Shown: one piece after another, positions 49,220-61,249 of the stretch | How the letters are laid out: each line of letters opens with the position of its first letter | How positions within the stretch are numbered: position 1 is the stretch's first letter | From: Liolophura sinensis | Taxonomy: Eukaryota; Mollusca; Polyplacophora; Chitonida; Chitonidae | Assembly: GCF_032854445.1 (NCBI RefSeq) | Contig: NC_088300.1 | Coordinates: 49,965,682 to 50,029,681, forward strand | Direction: 5' to 3' | Length of the DNA: 64,000 nucleotides | Notes under the pieces: generated by a model | Told to the model about the DNA's origin: nothing | The model's input: the letters and a program-made list of their open reading frames with translations, nothing else | Databases searched by the model: none | Program-made: the position numbers and the translations under genes

Positions 49220-52200
49220 ACGACTTCTTCTATTTTATCTACTGCACAATGAGGAACCTTTCTTGTGTGAGACCTTAAACTTCTGTCACGGACCACTGAA
49301 CATCTACTTGAATGGTGGATGTCAGAATAATTTTGAAGCCCAAATTCATATTGTATTGGAACCGAAAAAAAAAACACACCTTAAATATATTACCTTGACC
49401 ACAGAAAGGTAGAAGGTGCCAAACTTCCCTTCTTTAGCCAGTCTTGTCAAAATATGTCGTCTGTTTTAAAACTCATGTCCTCTGTTATTTTATATCTGTT
49501 GAGTACGTTACATTGCAAAGATCATCTACTGTAACACCTGCGGGCGGTGCTTTATTCTTATATGCGTATCAGTTAAAGATTTGTCCTTTAAAATCAGCCA
49601 TCTTCATCCAGACAAACACATACCTAACAGCTAACCATTGAGTAAACAAAGCGTGAAATCTGAAACTATGGTGCCCTAAATGAAATTAATCTGGGATCAC
49701 AGTGTATAACCACTAAATTTATTATTTGAAATGTATTTTTAAAAATTAGAGTTATTTGTATTGATGCCCTTTCAAATTTCTCGTGCTATATGCTAATTGA
49801 GTTCATTAGGTTGCAATGCATATCAGTTCATGGAGTGGAAATCCGTGCAAGCCAGGACAGTAAAGTAGCTAGCGTATAGATAGTGAGTAATACTAGTTTG
49901 GACATTCTGCCTTTAGCAACATGATTAGTAATATGCATATATGGAAGTTTGTTTACTAGAAAAGCAAACATATAATCCCCAAAATTTTATACATTTTGAG
50001 ATTGACTTGTGGACTTATTAATGTTGAGAGTTTTGTGTGTTACGTATGTAACGCTCATATACAGTGTATCATGCTGTGCAGATAACATCGTGTGGAACAA
50101 TTTAATCATACAGACTTAACCCATACCATAGCTAACAGTATATGATTTGTATCAGGCTTGTTAACAATGCTCGCATAAATAACAAATGGAACATCAAGGA
50201 AGTAAGAAGACATTTTGCTAATTTAAGTGTAAATAAAAGTTATGAATTGTAAACATAAGTAATACAAGAGTAACCACTGGATTCAAACCATATGTAATCA
50301 TATTTTTGAGAAATGATTTTTATTTTATAAAACAAGCATTGGTATACAGCTCTAAGAGTAACTTTTATTTGGAAGTAGTGTTTAATTTCCACTAAACCCT
50401 GCTGTGCGTGGAGTTGAGAAAAGATCTATCATAAACAAAGTTTTAAGCCTCGAATTGTTCTTCAGCGCAATCCTATTCACGACAGATTGCCCAGCTTTCC
50501 TGCTAGGTAAAACAACATGCTTTCATGGGTATACATTTACTCGACGTTCCCCCTTGCATGGTTCTGAGCCTGAGGCCTATTAAGTTTCGTGAATGTAAGA
50601 AGGCCAACAGCAGGTCACTGATGTATGCTTAAATTTCTCTTACGTCATTGCTTTTTTTTCTGTTTGATACTTGTCAAGCAGAAAACACCCACTAGCTTTG
50701 CGTATAAAAGATTACAGCTCTGGGTTGATCCTGGGAAGTTCAGCGCTACAAACTTTCCAACAAAACTTAGATTAAAGCCATGAAGATAGATATCACTTTA
50801 CTAAGAAGACAGCAGTGATATTCGAACTGAATAAAATCAACTTCAGTCAACCGTACATTTCCAAGAGAAAAGAAACCTATCCCTATTTTCTATCCCTATT
50901 ATTATTTATAAGTATTTTGTAGAGTGTGAAATATAGATTTGACCCAAAATGGTATATCGGAACCCAGTTTCACAAGGCAGCGTACGGCATTTTTTTATCG
51001 TATGTTTGTCGTATGAAATTTTGTACGTCACTATTACCGTGTCATGGTCCTGTATGTGTGATTATGGCACATGTACGATATCTTTGCAAAACTGGGTCCA
51101 GAGGGATATACCATGCAAGTATACCCATGACTAAACTAGTTTATATGTTCATCAACGCCACCGGAAACTGGTACTATTAATGCTTTGAGATAATTAATTT
51201 TTATTTTAAAATTTATCCCTGAAGCATTTTTGATATTCTTTAATGTTAAGGTATAAATTATATACAGTGTCCTTAAGATAAATGCATTTTTTTCATTTTA
51301 TAAAGCTTTTTTTTAATTATCCGAAATTTATATGTATGGCCACAAAGTCTTCTCAGACATATTAAGGCTTGTAAACTGGTGAGGTGACTAAGGGGACCTC
51401 TTAGGTTGACTATTAATACATTTTACTCACTAAACGAGCATGAAGTGAATAGAGCATTACGTATGGTTAATGTTTTAGCCAGTGGCCACACTGTAATGGC
51501 TATGTAAGTATACGTGTAATATTTGCATGCTTTGAAGGTCTCAGATAAGGCCAATTTTACACCTTGCACAAGAGTTTAAATACGAAATATAGGCTTCGAG
51601 TAAGTTTCGTTGAGGGGCTTAAAAGTTTACTGCTTTGAACCAATCGACCGCCATTTTTTTGATTTGTAAAGGTGACGTGTTTCGTTCCCAGGGCAGTTAA
51701 GCGTCAAAAAGAAACGTGGCATGACTTGACTGAGAGCATGCATCACTGACGCGCTGCTGGCCTCCTTCTATTTTGATATAATCATCAAATTGTAATGCCT
51801 TGTTAAATAGGGCATTTTTGAATTGGAGAAAATGATCACCGATTTACCGAGGTAGTCCCAGTTGTAGATGTATTTTACCATCTCCATAAGGTTTTTATTT
51901 GGGTATGTTAACCCGCCAAGACCATCATTATTGTGAAGCACAATTCTTAGTTCGTAAAATACCGGTCAGATTACTTTTTAAAATAAATTTTTTGTATTGA
52001 CTTAACAAACACACCATGCTACCCACGCACACAAAGGTATACACATACGCACACAAAAGCATATACACACGCACACACGTACATATACACACGCACACAG
52101 AGGCATACACACACGCACACACATACATATACACACGCACACAAATACGCCATAAAGCTTTCTACAAGTACGTTGATATGACAGTCAGCACTTAAGGTAC

Positions 52201-53480
52201 ACATTATACCATGCAGTTATTTGCTGATAATGTCATCATATAATCCATGAACTGTGCATACCTGTACATGTATATCTAGGCATCTTCGATAATGACTGAC
52301 TTTTTAAATACCTACCCACATTCTTAAGGTACAGGTTCATAAATTTACTTTCATGAACTTTCAATGTATGAAATCATATTCATCACAACTTTTGAAAACT
52401 TAACTAATATACATTTACTGCATGAGATTTGAGGACCATATCTCCCATTTAGAATACCTTTCAGGCTACAGATCATTAATCTATGATCTTTGCCTTTAAA
52501 CCCTTATCATGCACTAAGACCATTGAAAACACCATGGTTTCCGACATATATCAACTGGAACACATGTTTCCCGGATAAAAATGGCTTATTTGGATTTATC
52601 AGCGAAACTTAGTCTTTTGTCGAGAATTGGGCAATGCCAATTTGCTGTCCAGATGAAATTGGAAACTTTTGTCCAAATCAGCATCTAGTATATACCATTC
52701 CTTTGTAAAATGTACAATATTTAAACCTATCAGTTGTGCAGCGTTACTTTTATGTACAACATTTGTTTAATTTTATGGAAAGCTTTTGTGGTTTTGGATT
52801 TTCTCATTTAAAGCACGCAGTGTCGCCTGACTCCTTAGCTACGTCATGGCCTCTGATAATGTCGACTGGTCTTAAGCCATAATCATTCATTTGGAAAACT
52901 CCATGATGCCTGGAAACATGCCCATATAGAAAACCTGTCGAACTGTTATACTTCATTCCTTAAAAAGAACAAGACGTTCGAAACTGCAGTCGGAATACAA
53001 AAATGTAGAATGTTGAGAAGGCTTATTTTTTTTTATTCTATCATTTCTTCACATCGGAAAAATCTTACTTTTATAACAATTCGGTAAATATAGTATTACA
53101 CAGGACGAGCGTTTTAAGGCGAGTGAATGTTTTGATATCTTAGGACCGTTTAAACAGGGGACTAAATGGGTTTTTTAGTGATAGCTATACAAAACGGCTT
53201 TTTTCTGGTTCCAGTCTAATGCACATTTCAACAAAACAATGTACTGATTTAATCCGACCGAGAAAGGTAATGGAATACCGCTTCTCAGGTATAAGAGCGA
53301 ATCGGGTCAAAGCTGGTCTGACCATTATTTTCTTGCTATGTGTACTACACAACCACCATGCACATAAAATGCCATAACAGAAAGGATGATGGATAATACA
53401 CTAAACAGCCTAGGCCCAAGTTACTTCAGTCAGAAAAAGGTCCCCCATCGTCAATGAGATAAAACTGACGACCTCAGGGC
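49220..53480. other. intergenic between psi-F and G, related to the block upstream of B/C
   Basis: Scattered matches in the plus orientation to DNA between B and C and to DNA right of H: for example gtggaacaattt near 50090, ccactaaaccctgctgtg near 50390, and cgacgttcccccttgc near 50540. An open frame at 50926-51180 (84 codons) is unrecognised and I do not support it as a gene. Confidence 0.5.
52018..52150. repeat. CA-rich simple repeat with TACATA/CGCACA units
   Basis: Imperfect array of CACACG, CATACA and CGCACA. The minus-strand Cys/Val-rich open frames here come from the repeat. Confidence 0.9.
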
Positions 53481-53499
53481 TACTCGCCCATATACTTTG

Positions 53500-53708
53500 A
53501 TGTTCAGTGGTCTGGAACAGAAGACGTTCAAGAGCTCTGTTTTCATTCGGAGTCATCAAAACGAGATTTTGACAGGCCTCGTCCGTAAGACCCGCCTCTT
53601 ATTGTTTGCAAGGTATATAAGGCTGAAGAGACGCTCTGCTCGCCACAGACACATTTGTTATCTGTCCATCCTCCCAGCTGTCGACAAAGGCCTTCATCCT
53701 TATTCAAC
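53500..53708 (+). promoter_or_regulatory. promoter and conserved 5' UTR of gene G
   Basis: GATGTTCAGTGGTCTGGAAC (a degenerate palindrome), GAGATTTTGACAGG, GACCCGCCTC, TATATAA at 53614-53620, then the shared leader with CACAGACACATTTG and CCCAGCTGTCGAC. Confidence 0.8.
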
Positions 53709-55720
53709 ATGGTGAGTTTTACACACTATTCGGTTCACTTAATACACAGTTTACATTGAATTGAAAGGATTTAAACATTACAACTGTTTGGGTATTGGTG
53801 TTTTTCATGGTCTTACATACGTACAAATTGTGTATCAATGTTGCTAAGTTTCGCCATGAAAGAGTTTTATTTAAAATTCACATAATAACTGTTTATATTT
53901 TTCACCCTTTTAGCCTCTTGGACTTCCACCTGGACAATACTTAGGTAAGGATAAAACTTTTTTCCTCAACTAAATGTGGGATCCCGAAGACTACTTTAGA
54001 AACTACGATTCTACACGCATATTTTGGTTAAGCACAGAATAAATGTAATTGAAATTACCTAGTGTGTACCAAAGTTATGACAAGTGTAACTATGGCCAAG
54101 TTTGTCAGAAATTGGTTCTCTGTCTCTTTGTAGGCTTCCTCGCCTACTTCAACAGAGTGTCCAACTGTGGCGTGGTTGGTAGAAATGAACTGAGGGCGAT
54201 CCTGGAGCGCGCTGGCAGGGATCCGAGCGAAAGCGAGATTCAGAGAATCCTAGACAGTGTCAGCGTTGATTGTAAGTACCTCCTAACGGTAAACCCAACT
54301 CGATATTGTCAGAAATGGAGCGTAAAAATGCAGCCCGGTCGATTCTTGTGTGTTTATTTTTAATGTGTACAGAAGAGGATTAATCGCTCACCACCCTCAC
54401 GTATACTAATCCAACAGTGGAAATCTTTATGACCAATGACAGACCTAACGGCTTGTCATTTCAACAACCAGGTTGAAGGTTACAGTAGTTAATTTGGTTA
54501 GGTTCAAAATATTATTTTGAAAAGTTCACGGTGTAAATATATGCTTCTGTCTGCTCTCTCTGGCTACAAACACCCCGTGGTGAAACTTGACATGGTTGAC
54601 AAAGCTGGACTGCTTTTCCCCTTGTTTTTATTGTTCATAAAGTGAGATGTTTGCCTTAGGCCGTCATTCAAAGCGGATTGGGATGTGCAGCCATGCGAAT
54701 CATTAAGGTCCGTTTTACCTTTGTACGTAGGTTTAATCAAGTTTTGCCTACGCTTACAGGCATGTAAACCAGTCTCGCAGGAAAAAAAATATTTACAAAG
54801 ATATGAATCGCATCAAGCACTAATATATGCTTTGCATCTCTTTTTTCCATGCAGCTCGAGGAATCAACTTCCAGGCTTTCATAGATTACGTGCGTACTTT
54901 CCAGCAGCTGCGTAATGTTGAATCTGAGTACAGAGAGGCCTTCCGTATCTATGATCGCAGTGGAGCCGGAAAACTCACACAGGAGGACGTCGCTTACGTC
55001 TTTAAGAAGCTGCGCGTCGACGTTGACGTCCCAGCGCTCTTCAAGGTGGCCGATGCTGACAACAACGGCACAATTGAGTACAACGGTAAGTTTGTATGCC
55101 TTACTGACTGTCTGTCTGTGTATGTCCGTCTGTCCGTCTGTCTGTCCCAGTATCAATATATCTGACAACAATGGCACAATTGAGTATAACCGTAAGTTTA
55201 TATGTCTGTTTGCCTGCCAGTTTGTCTGTGAGTCTATCTGCTTGTGTGCTTGTCTGCCTGTGTTTGTGTGCCGGTGTCTGTCCGTCTCAGCGACAGCTTA
55301 TAGTCAAGAGGGGTACCTGGTACCTCTGGGGTACTGTTGTTTCCTCCGCACACTCTGTCTTTCCCTACCTTGTACACTGCCCTGCACCAATTAAATTAAT
55401 AAATAGATAAAAGACATTGACACAACATGAAAGACATGGACTCGCCTTGCGCAGTCCCGGCCATTTATTTATTTTCTTCACCAGTTGACCTTCAAATCTC
55501 CAGGCATAGATTGTTTTCTCCATCCATCATCTTGACAGTCATCATGTGAAATATGAAGTTAAGTATTCATTATTCCAGGCAAAAGGTCTACATGTTGTCT
55601 GAAATGATGATCAATACGGGCTGTAAGATATTGGCTTATATGCAGTACCAAGTCGTGTATTCATTTCTTCTATTTGTTTGTTTTGCAGAATTCGTTGATC
55701 TCATGAACAAGACCTTGTAA
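53709..55720 (+). CDS. calmodulin-like EF-hand protein (gene G)
   Basis: Exons 53709-53711, 53914-53944, 54134-54271, 54855-55085 and 55689-55720 give 144 residues. The start is MPLGLPPGQYL. Residue 58 is Ser (exon 3 ends GATT). Loop 3 is DRSGAGKLTQED, loop 4 is DADNNGTIEYNE, and the end is EFVDLMNKTL. The linker reads YVFKKLRVDVDVP, more charged than in C-E. It groups with H (NVES, SGAG and LTQED shared). A second partial copy of the exon 4 end lies in intron 4. Confidence 0.94.
55058..55260 (+). repeat. about 105-bp duplication of the exon 4/intron 4 boundary in gene G
   Basis: The sequence from CTGACAACAACGGCACAATT through the donor and the TGTCTG-rich start of intron 4 recurs from about 55163 with small changes (AACCGTAAGTTT instead of AACGGTAAGTTT). 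The copy holds part of EF-loop 4 and a second GTAAGT donor. The region between the copies is TGTC/TGTCCG simple repeat. Confidence 0.88.
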
Positions 55721-55826
55721 AGATTTCTCAGGAATCATGTAACAGACCTAACCTTTTCTAAGACCTTGGGCAGCGGATGGATGTTTTTTTTCATTTTCTT
55801 TTTTTTTTAACAAAAATTTATTTGCT

Positions 55827-55940
55827 TACTCGGTATACAATCTGCATCAGGGGCAGCGGGTTTGTACTAAAGATAAGTAAATAGATTCGGAACATTTTTC
55901 CTGTACAGAAGTGGCAATAAATAAGAACTGCGGCCAAACT
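55827..55940 (+). other. conserved 3' UTR block and poly(A) signal of gene G
   Basis: CTCGGTATACAATCTGCATC through GTGGCAATAAATAAGAAC, with AATAAA at 55916-55921. Confidence 0.8.
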
Positions 55941-56183
55941 CAGCTTGTTTGTTTTCTTTGTTGTCTAAACTATACTGTTTTTTGGTGTTTGTTGTATTAA
56001 GTAATTTACTAACTGATTGATTAATGCCATGCTGAAGAATTTTTTGTACTTGTAAGATGGACATCATTTAATAACATCTGACAAGTTACTGACATTCGCT
56101 GTTGCGGTCTTAGATAAGATGTTCCCCTGGCAAAAGAAACTAGGAAATCGGGATACTTGTAAGCGGCCTGGTTCATTCATGAA

Positions 56184-56414
56184 TCTAGCGCAGCGTAATG
56201 ACCCAGGAGCCTCTCACCAATGCGGTCGCTGTGAGTTCAAGTCCAGCTCATGCTGGCTTCCTCTCCGGCCGTAAGTGGGAAGGTCTGTCAGCAACCTGCG
56301 GATGGTCGTGGGTTTCCCCCGGGCTATGCTCGGTTTCCACCCACCATAATGCTGGCCGCCGTCGTATAAGTGAAATATTCTGAAGTACGGCGTAAAACAC
56401 CAATCAAAAAAAAA
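56184..56414 (+). mobile_element. SINE, plus strand, 5'-truncated
   Basis: Begins at TCTAGCGCAGCGTAATGACC, so the A box is missing. It contains the B-box region, the middle and the tail, and ends CACCAATC followed by poly-A. Confidence 0.88.
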
Positions 56415-56934
56415 AAAGAAGAACAATTATAGTATAACGTTATTCATTCAGAGTTGTCTTTGTTTAATTGGAAAATTCAGAATTCACGGCCGGAGAAAAA
56501 TGTGTCAAGTATGCATTGTGTTCAAATCAGTTACTTTTACAGTGCTTTTAATGATTATAATCGAACCTAATTTCTGGGATTTCATTAAAAGTTTTCTTGC
56601 ATATCTATTGCGAAAAGGAAAATGGTCACAGTTGGTTGAAGCGATCTCATTATAGTTGGGTAACATAACCCATTATTTCTTTACTTGAGAAATACTGAGC
56701 CACTGTGTTCAATCAGTTTACACGCATGTCGTTATTTCCTCTGCGATGAGCTGTATCATGTTATGGCTAGTCTTGTGCCGTATTGTTGGTCATTTTCATG
56801 GGATTTCCACACAATTTTGGCGGCACACTTGCGACGTACCCATGTAATCCAAATGCTTTATATATTTTGATTAAATTGCACACCACAAACTCATAAGATA
56901 AACTTTATTTTATATAGTATAACGAAAGTCGCTT

Positions 56935-57195
56935 CGCGGCCGATGTAATTAGCGTGCCAGCGGGGCCTCGCACTAATGTGGTAGCTCCAGCTTCTGCTGG
57001 CTTCTTTCTGCTGCCGTAAGTGGGTAGGTCTGTCAGCAACCTGTGGATGGTCGTGGGTTTCTCACGGGCTCTGTTTCTGTTCAGTCCCACCATAATGTTG
57101 GAGTGTGTTGTGTAAGTGTAATTTCCACATCGTTTGTATAAGTAAAATATTCTTGAATACACTATGAAATACCAGTCAAATAAATCAAATAAATA
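56935..57195 (+). mobile_element. SINE, plus strand, diverged
   Basis: Recognisable from gcggggcctcgcactaatg to the tail ccagtcaaataaatcaaat, with many substitutions and a small internal repeat around the GTATAAGTGAAATA part. Older than its neighbours. Confidence 0.75.
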
Positions 57196-57425
57196 AGTCC
57201 ACGATGTTACATGCAGAAACAAGTAAACCGTGCATTGATTGTGTTGACGGTTCCTCTAACGTGATTAATCAGATGCAATCAGGATCGTGAGATTTAAATC
57301 TGAAATTCTGAAAATTCTGAAGGGTGATACTCTTCTTTTTAAGGATATAATAAAGCCATATAAATTGTGTTAGCACGAGATGGTATGAAGTTTAGCGTTT
57401 ATACTAGCGTTTACATATATGTAAT

Positions 57426-57670
57426 GTTTATTTATTTATTTGATTGGTGTTTTACGCCGTACTTAAGAATATTTCACTTATATGACGGTGGCCAGCATTA
57501 TGGTGGGAGGAAACCAAGGGCAGAGCCCGGGGGAAACCGACGACCTTCCGCAGGTTGCTGACAGATCTTCCATGTACGGCCAGAGAGGAAGCCAGCATGA
57601 GCTGGACTTAAACTCACAGCGACCGCATTGGTGAGAGGCTTCTGAGTCATTACGCTGCTTTAGCGCGCTA
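57426..57670 (-). mobile_element. SINE, 5'-truncated, with 13-bp target repeats
   Basis: Flanked by ACATATATGTAAT at 57413-57425 and 57671-57683, a perfect pair. The element stops at TAGCGCGCTA, short of the A box. This is one of the youngest copies in the window. Confidence 0.93.
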
Positions 57671-58129
57671 ACATATATGTAATAAGTCATAAGCATAAGT
57701 GATTGTTGGATTCGAAATTACTACCTCATGGGGCTATTCAACAGAAGCAATTGTATATTTTTCCACAATGCAGGATTTTTGGTTGCTTGCAATGTTGTAT
57801 GAAGAAACACCAGCATTTTCAAATCAGGGGATAATCGGTTTGTGTATGCACACTACAGCCTGACTCTTAACGTTAAAGTGACCCAGGTTCATTATTATTC
57901 TATATGTACCTCTTTCATTTAATTAGCAGAAGTCAATTGCATATTACGATCATGAGAGTATAGTGTTTGAAACATGTCATATCCAAAGTACAGTAGGTCT
58001 TCCCGACCGTTTGGATCGAGATAAATAATAATGCTTGTAAATGTATGTGTAAAATATATTTTTTATTTATTTATTTGATTTGTTTGATATAAAAAATCTC
58101 TTAAATATGACATTTCTTCTTTGCACTTA

Positions 58130-58325
58130 TTGAGCCCTTGACCAATGCGTTCATGTGCTCGAATCCAGCTCTGGGTGTTTCCGGTGCGGCCAAGAGGTTT
58201 GTTCGGTACCTGCCGGAGTCGATGCTTTACTGTGAACGCTGCGAATTCCGCCACCCATATAATCTCCAGCGGTCATTATGTGAAAACGTCTTGAATACCG
58301 CGTTAAACATCATGAATCTGTTCGA
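58130..58325 (+). mobile_element. divergent SINE subfamily member
   Basis: Reads like a relative of the main SINE: gagcccttgaccaatgcg, gtgctcgaatccagctc (B box closer to a true tRNA), then ccacccatataatc and cgtcttgaataccgcg in place of the usual middle and tail. The open frames here come from this element. Confidence 0.55.
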
Positions 58326-58560
58326 CAAAAGATACATTCTTCTACCAACCGTGAACCAGCATGCACGTTCCAGGTGATGGTTGAAACATTCAGTCAACCA
58401 TAACAATTTTTATGTAACGTGTGGAAAATTAAGTTTATTAAGAAAATGAAAATTTCTTGACCAACTTCACCAATGAAACAGGAATGTTCAGGAAATGAAT
58501 CAATCGGACCAGATTGTAAATAATACAACTCAGACAACAATGACACCAAACAACACGATT

Positions 58561-58675
58561 TTGGCCGCAGTTCTTATTTATTGCCACTTCTGTAGAAAAA
58601 AAATGTTCCGAATCTATTCACTTATCATTAGTACAAACCCGCTGCCCCTGATGCAGATTGTGCACTGAATAAGTA
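58561..58675 (-). other. conserved 3' UTR block and poly(A) signal of gene H
   Basis: Minus-strand block CTGCATCAGGGGCAGCGGG through GTGGCAATAAATAAGAAC, with AATAAA at 58577-58582. Confidence 0.8.
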
Positions 58676-58774
58676 AATAAATTTTTGTTAAAAAAAAGAA
58701 AAAAAAAAACATCCATCCGCTGTACAAGCTCTTATAGAGAAGATTAAATTTGTTACATGGTTTCCGAGTGATCT

Positions 58775-61020
58775 TTACAAGGTCTTGTTCATGAGGTCAA
58801 CGAATTCTGCAAAACAAGCAACAAAAACAAGTTACACACCGGTATATCGACAAAGGATTACAGTAAACTGACAAATATTTTTCAGTAGATATATGTGATT
58901 GTATGTTAAATGTGGTGGCAACAAAGCATTCTGAGTAATTCCTGACCAATGACGTCTGTTAAATTACAGTTACCATTGCTGCATTTTTTTTAGCTAATTC
59001 TGCTTAAGCCATGGTGCTTGGGGTGTGTAAATTGCTACTGTTTAAGCATTTACATGAACAATAAGAATAAAACCCTGAGGTAAACTGACAAGAGGCCGTA
59101 TTTCACTGGTTACCTGTGACCATTTACCAGCTATCACACTGTCGTCGCTGCTCTTGTTTTTCTCTCCATGCTGTACGTCTTAATTATATGTAAACATCTT
59201 CAGATGTTTAAACCATTCCCTTTTATATTATTTATTTTATAATGATAATTATTTATTATATTTATTTTAGGTTTGTGGACTGTGACAGAAATGCTAGCAG
59301 AAAATCACACGAACCTCGAAGGGCTCATGGCTAAGCTACTAAACAAATGAGGAGTCAGTAGTCGTAACTACGCCAGTCGGATTTGACTGTTCATGCAGCA
59401 GCTTGTGGTCTACATGCTCATCTATTTATTTGATTGGTATCCGACGACTCACTAAGCCCGTAGCTAAACTATGTATAGATACTAGGACAGTTAGGCCGAC
59501 AGACAAACAGAAAGTCCACAAGGCATATAAACTTACCGTTGTACTCAATTGTGCCGTTATTGTCAGCATCGGCCACCTTGAAGAGCGCTGGGACGTCAAC
59601 GTTGACGCGCAACTTCTGAAAGACATAAGCGACGTCCTCCTGCGTGAGTTTTCCGGCTCCACTGCGATCATAGATACGGAAGGCCTCTCTGTACTCAGAC
59701 TCCACATTACGCAGCTGCTGGAATGTGCGCACGTAATCTATGAAAGCCTGGAAGTTCATTCCTCGAGCTGCGTGTAAAAAGACAGAGAAAAAATATACGT
59801 GTTAAAGAATGATCGTGCTGATCTTAATTTGATTTTGGGGTAGTTTGGAATGCAAGCTTGTGAGTGTAAGCAATACTAGGCCTACAGTGTTCTCCGCCGT
59901 GGACATACCATAACATAGGTCAGAAGTACAAAGGTCTTGAGTGATGTGCATGGCTGCACAAAACAGTCAGGCCAGATATGCAGACACATACAGACATGAG
60001 GTGACTCTATCCAACCGACAAAAATAAGATATAAATAAGATAATTAAAAAAAAATAAAACATTTTGAATATTATCCGATTAATTGTTTCAACTTATAATC
60101 TGTTTGTAGCAATTACTAGCCCACGGTAGGCAGATCATTGGAATATCAAAATGATAGCCTTTCTACAATGGTACATGTGTGTTTATGACCGCTAAACATA
60201 CGGCCCTCTGTGCACACTGAAGATTTACACAAAAGTTTGTCAGCGCTTCATGTTTGACAAAATAAAGTTAAATATACTGTTCACTTGAACTTACGATCAA
60301 CGCTGACACTGTCCAGGATTGCCTGGATCTCACTGTCGCACGGATCCCGGCCAGCGCGCTCCAGGATCGCCCTAAGTTCGTTTCTACCAACATAGCCACA
60401 ATTGGACACCCTGTTGAAGTAGGCAAGAAAGCCTGCAAAGCAGAAGAAAGCAATTTAGAGGCAAATTCGTCCGACGCAAATAAGTTAGCAGATTTAACCA
60501 TTCATATTCTACAGTGTTATTCAAGATTTACTCTCAGGAACTTTATATATGGCGTTACATCAGTATGGCAGGGCAAAAATGCAGGGAAAGTAGTTTTCTC
60601 TGATCACATATGTAGTTTAAGAGAAGAAAAGTTCTCTTCTTACCTAAGTATTGTCCAGATGGAAGTCCAAGAGGCTGAAAGGATAAATAGCATATCTATT
60701 ACTGACCGTCGATTCAGTAGTCGTAAATTTAAACAGTTCTTTCGAAAGACCATTTAAAACGTTGTCCATTACAAAATGTCAAAACCTACCAACAATGAAA
60801 GACATGTTGGAAAACCTTGCTAAACTGAGTTTTATCACACGGCTTCTCAAACAGTTTAACAGTACTTTTAAAAATAGACTGATTATGGAATCCATGATCC
60901 GACGAGCAGTGACAGCAGTAGTGGCATAAAACACAGACTGTATTAGCCAATGCACAATGCAACATTTAGACGTTAGATATCTTTGAAATAAGTTGACAAG
61001 TACTTGTAAATACTCACCAT
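58775..61020 (-). CDS. calmodulin-like EF-hand protein (gene H)
   Basis: Exons 61018-61020 (ATG|GTGAGT), 60644-60674, 60295-60432, 59537-59767 and 58775-58806 encode 144 residues. The start is MPLGLPSGQYL. Loop 1 has Tyr (NCGYVGRNE). Residue 58 is Pro, followed by RGMNF (Met where others have Ile). Loop 3 is DRSGAGKLTQED, loop 4 is canonical, and the end is VDLMNKTL. Closest to G. Two residues are unusual in exon 3 (DPCDSEI and QAIL). All splice sites are intact. It is convergent with G. Confidence 0.94.
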
Positions 61021-61029
61021 GTTGAATAC

Positions 61030-61245
61030 AAATGAAGGCCTTGTTCGACAGCTGGGAGGATGGACAGAGAGCAAATGTGTCTGTGCCCAGCAACCAATCT
61101 CCTCAGGCTTATATACCCGACGCACGGAAGTGGGCGTGGCTTATGGAAGAGATCTGTCAAAGTCTGATTTTGTGAGGTCGGGATAATAATTCAACACTAC
61201 AGCGTCTTTAGCTGAACTAAGTGAAACATGCGAGTCGGTACAATT
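61030..61245 (-). promoter_or_regulatory. promoter and conserved 5' UTR of gene H
   Basis: Minus strand: TTCACTTAGTTCAGC, TTATTATCCCGACCTCAC, AAGCCACGCCCACTTCC, TATATAA (61109-61115), then the shared leader with CACAGACACATTTGCTCTC. The palindrome is absent. Confidence 0.8.
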
Positions 61246-61249
61246 AAGC

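Noticed and set aside
50926-51180. 84-codon open frame between psi-F and G
   Set aside because: No domain, no splice context, and no counterpart kept in the related B/C block.
51928-52204. Cys/Val-rich open frames on the minus strand
   Set aside because: Translation of a CA-rich simple repeat.
54737-55177. Long minus-strand open frame opposite gene G exon 4 (and similar at 16781 and 59403)
   Set aside because: Antisense shadow of the conserved 231-nt exon. It recurs wherever that exon occurs.
55171-55410. Ser/Leu/Val/Cys-rich open frames
   Set aside because: Translation of TGTC-type simple repeat and the duplicated exon edge in intron 4 of gene G.
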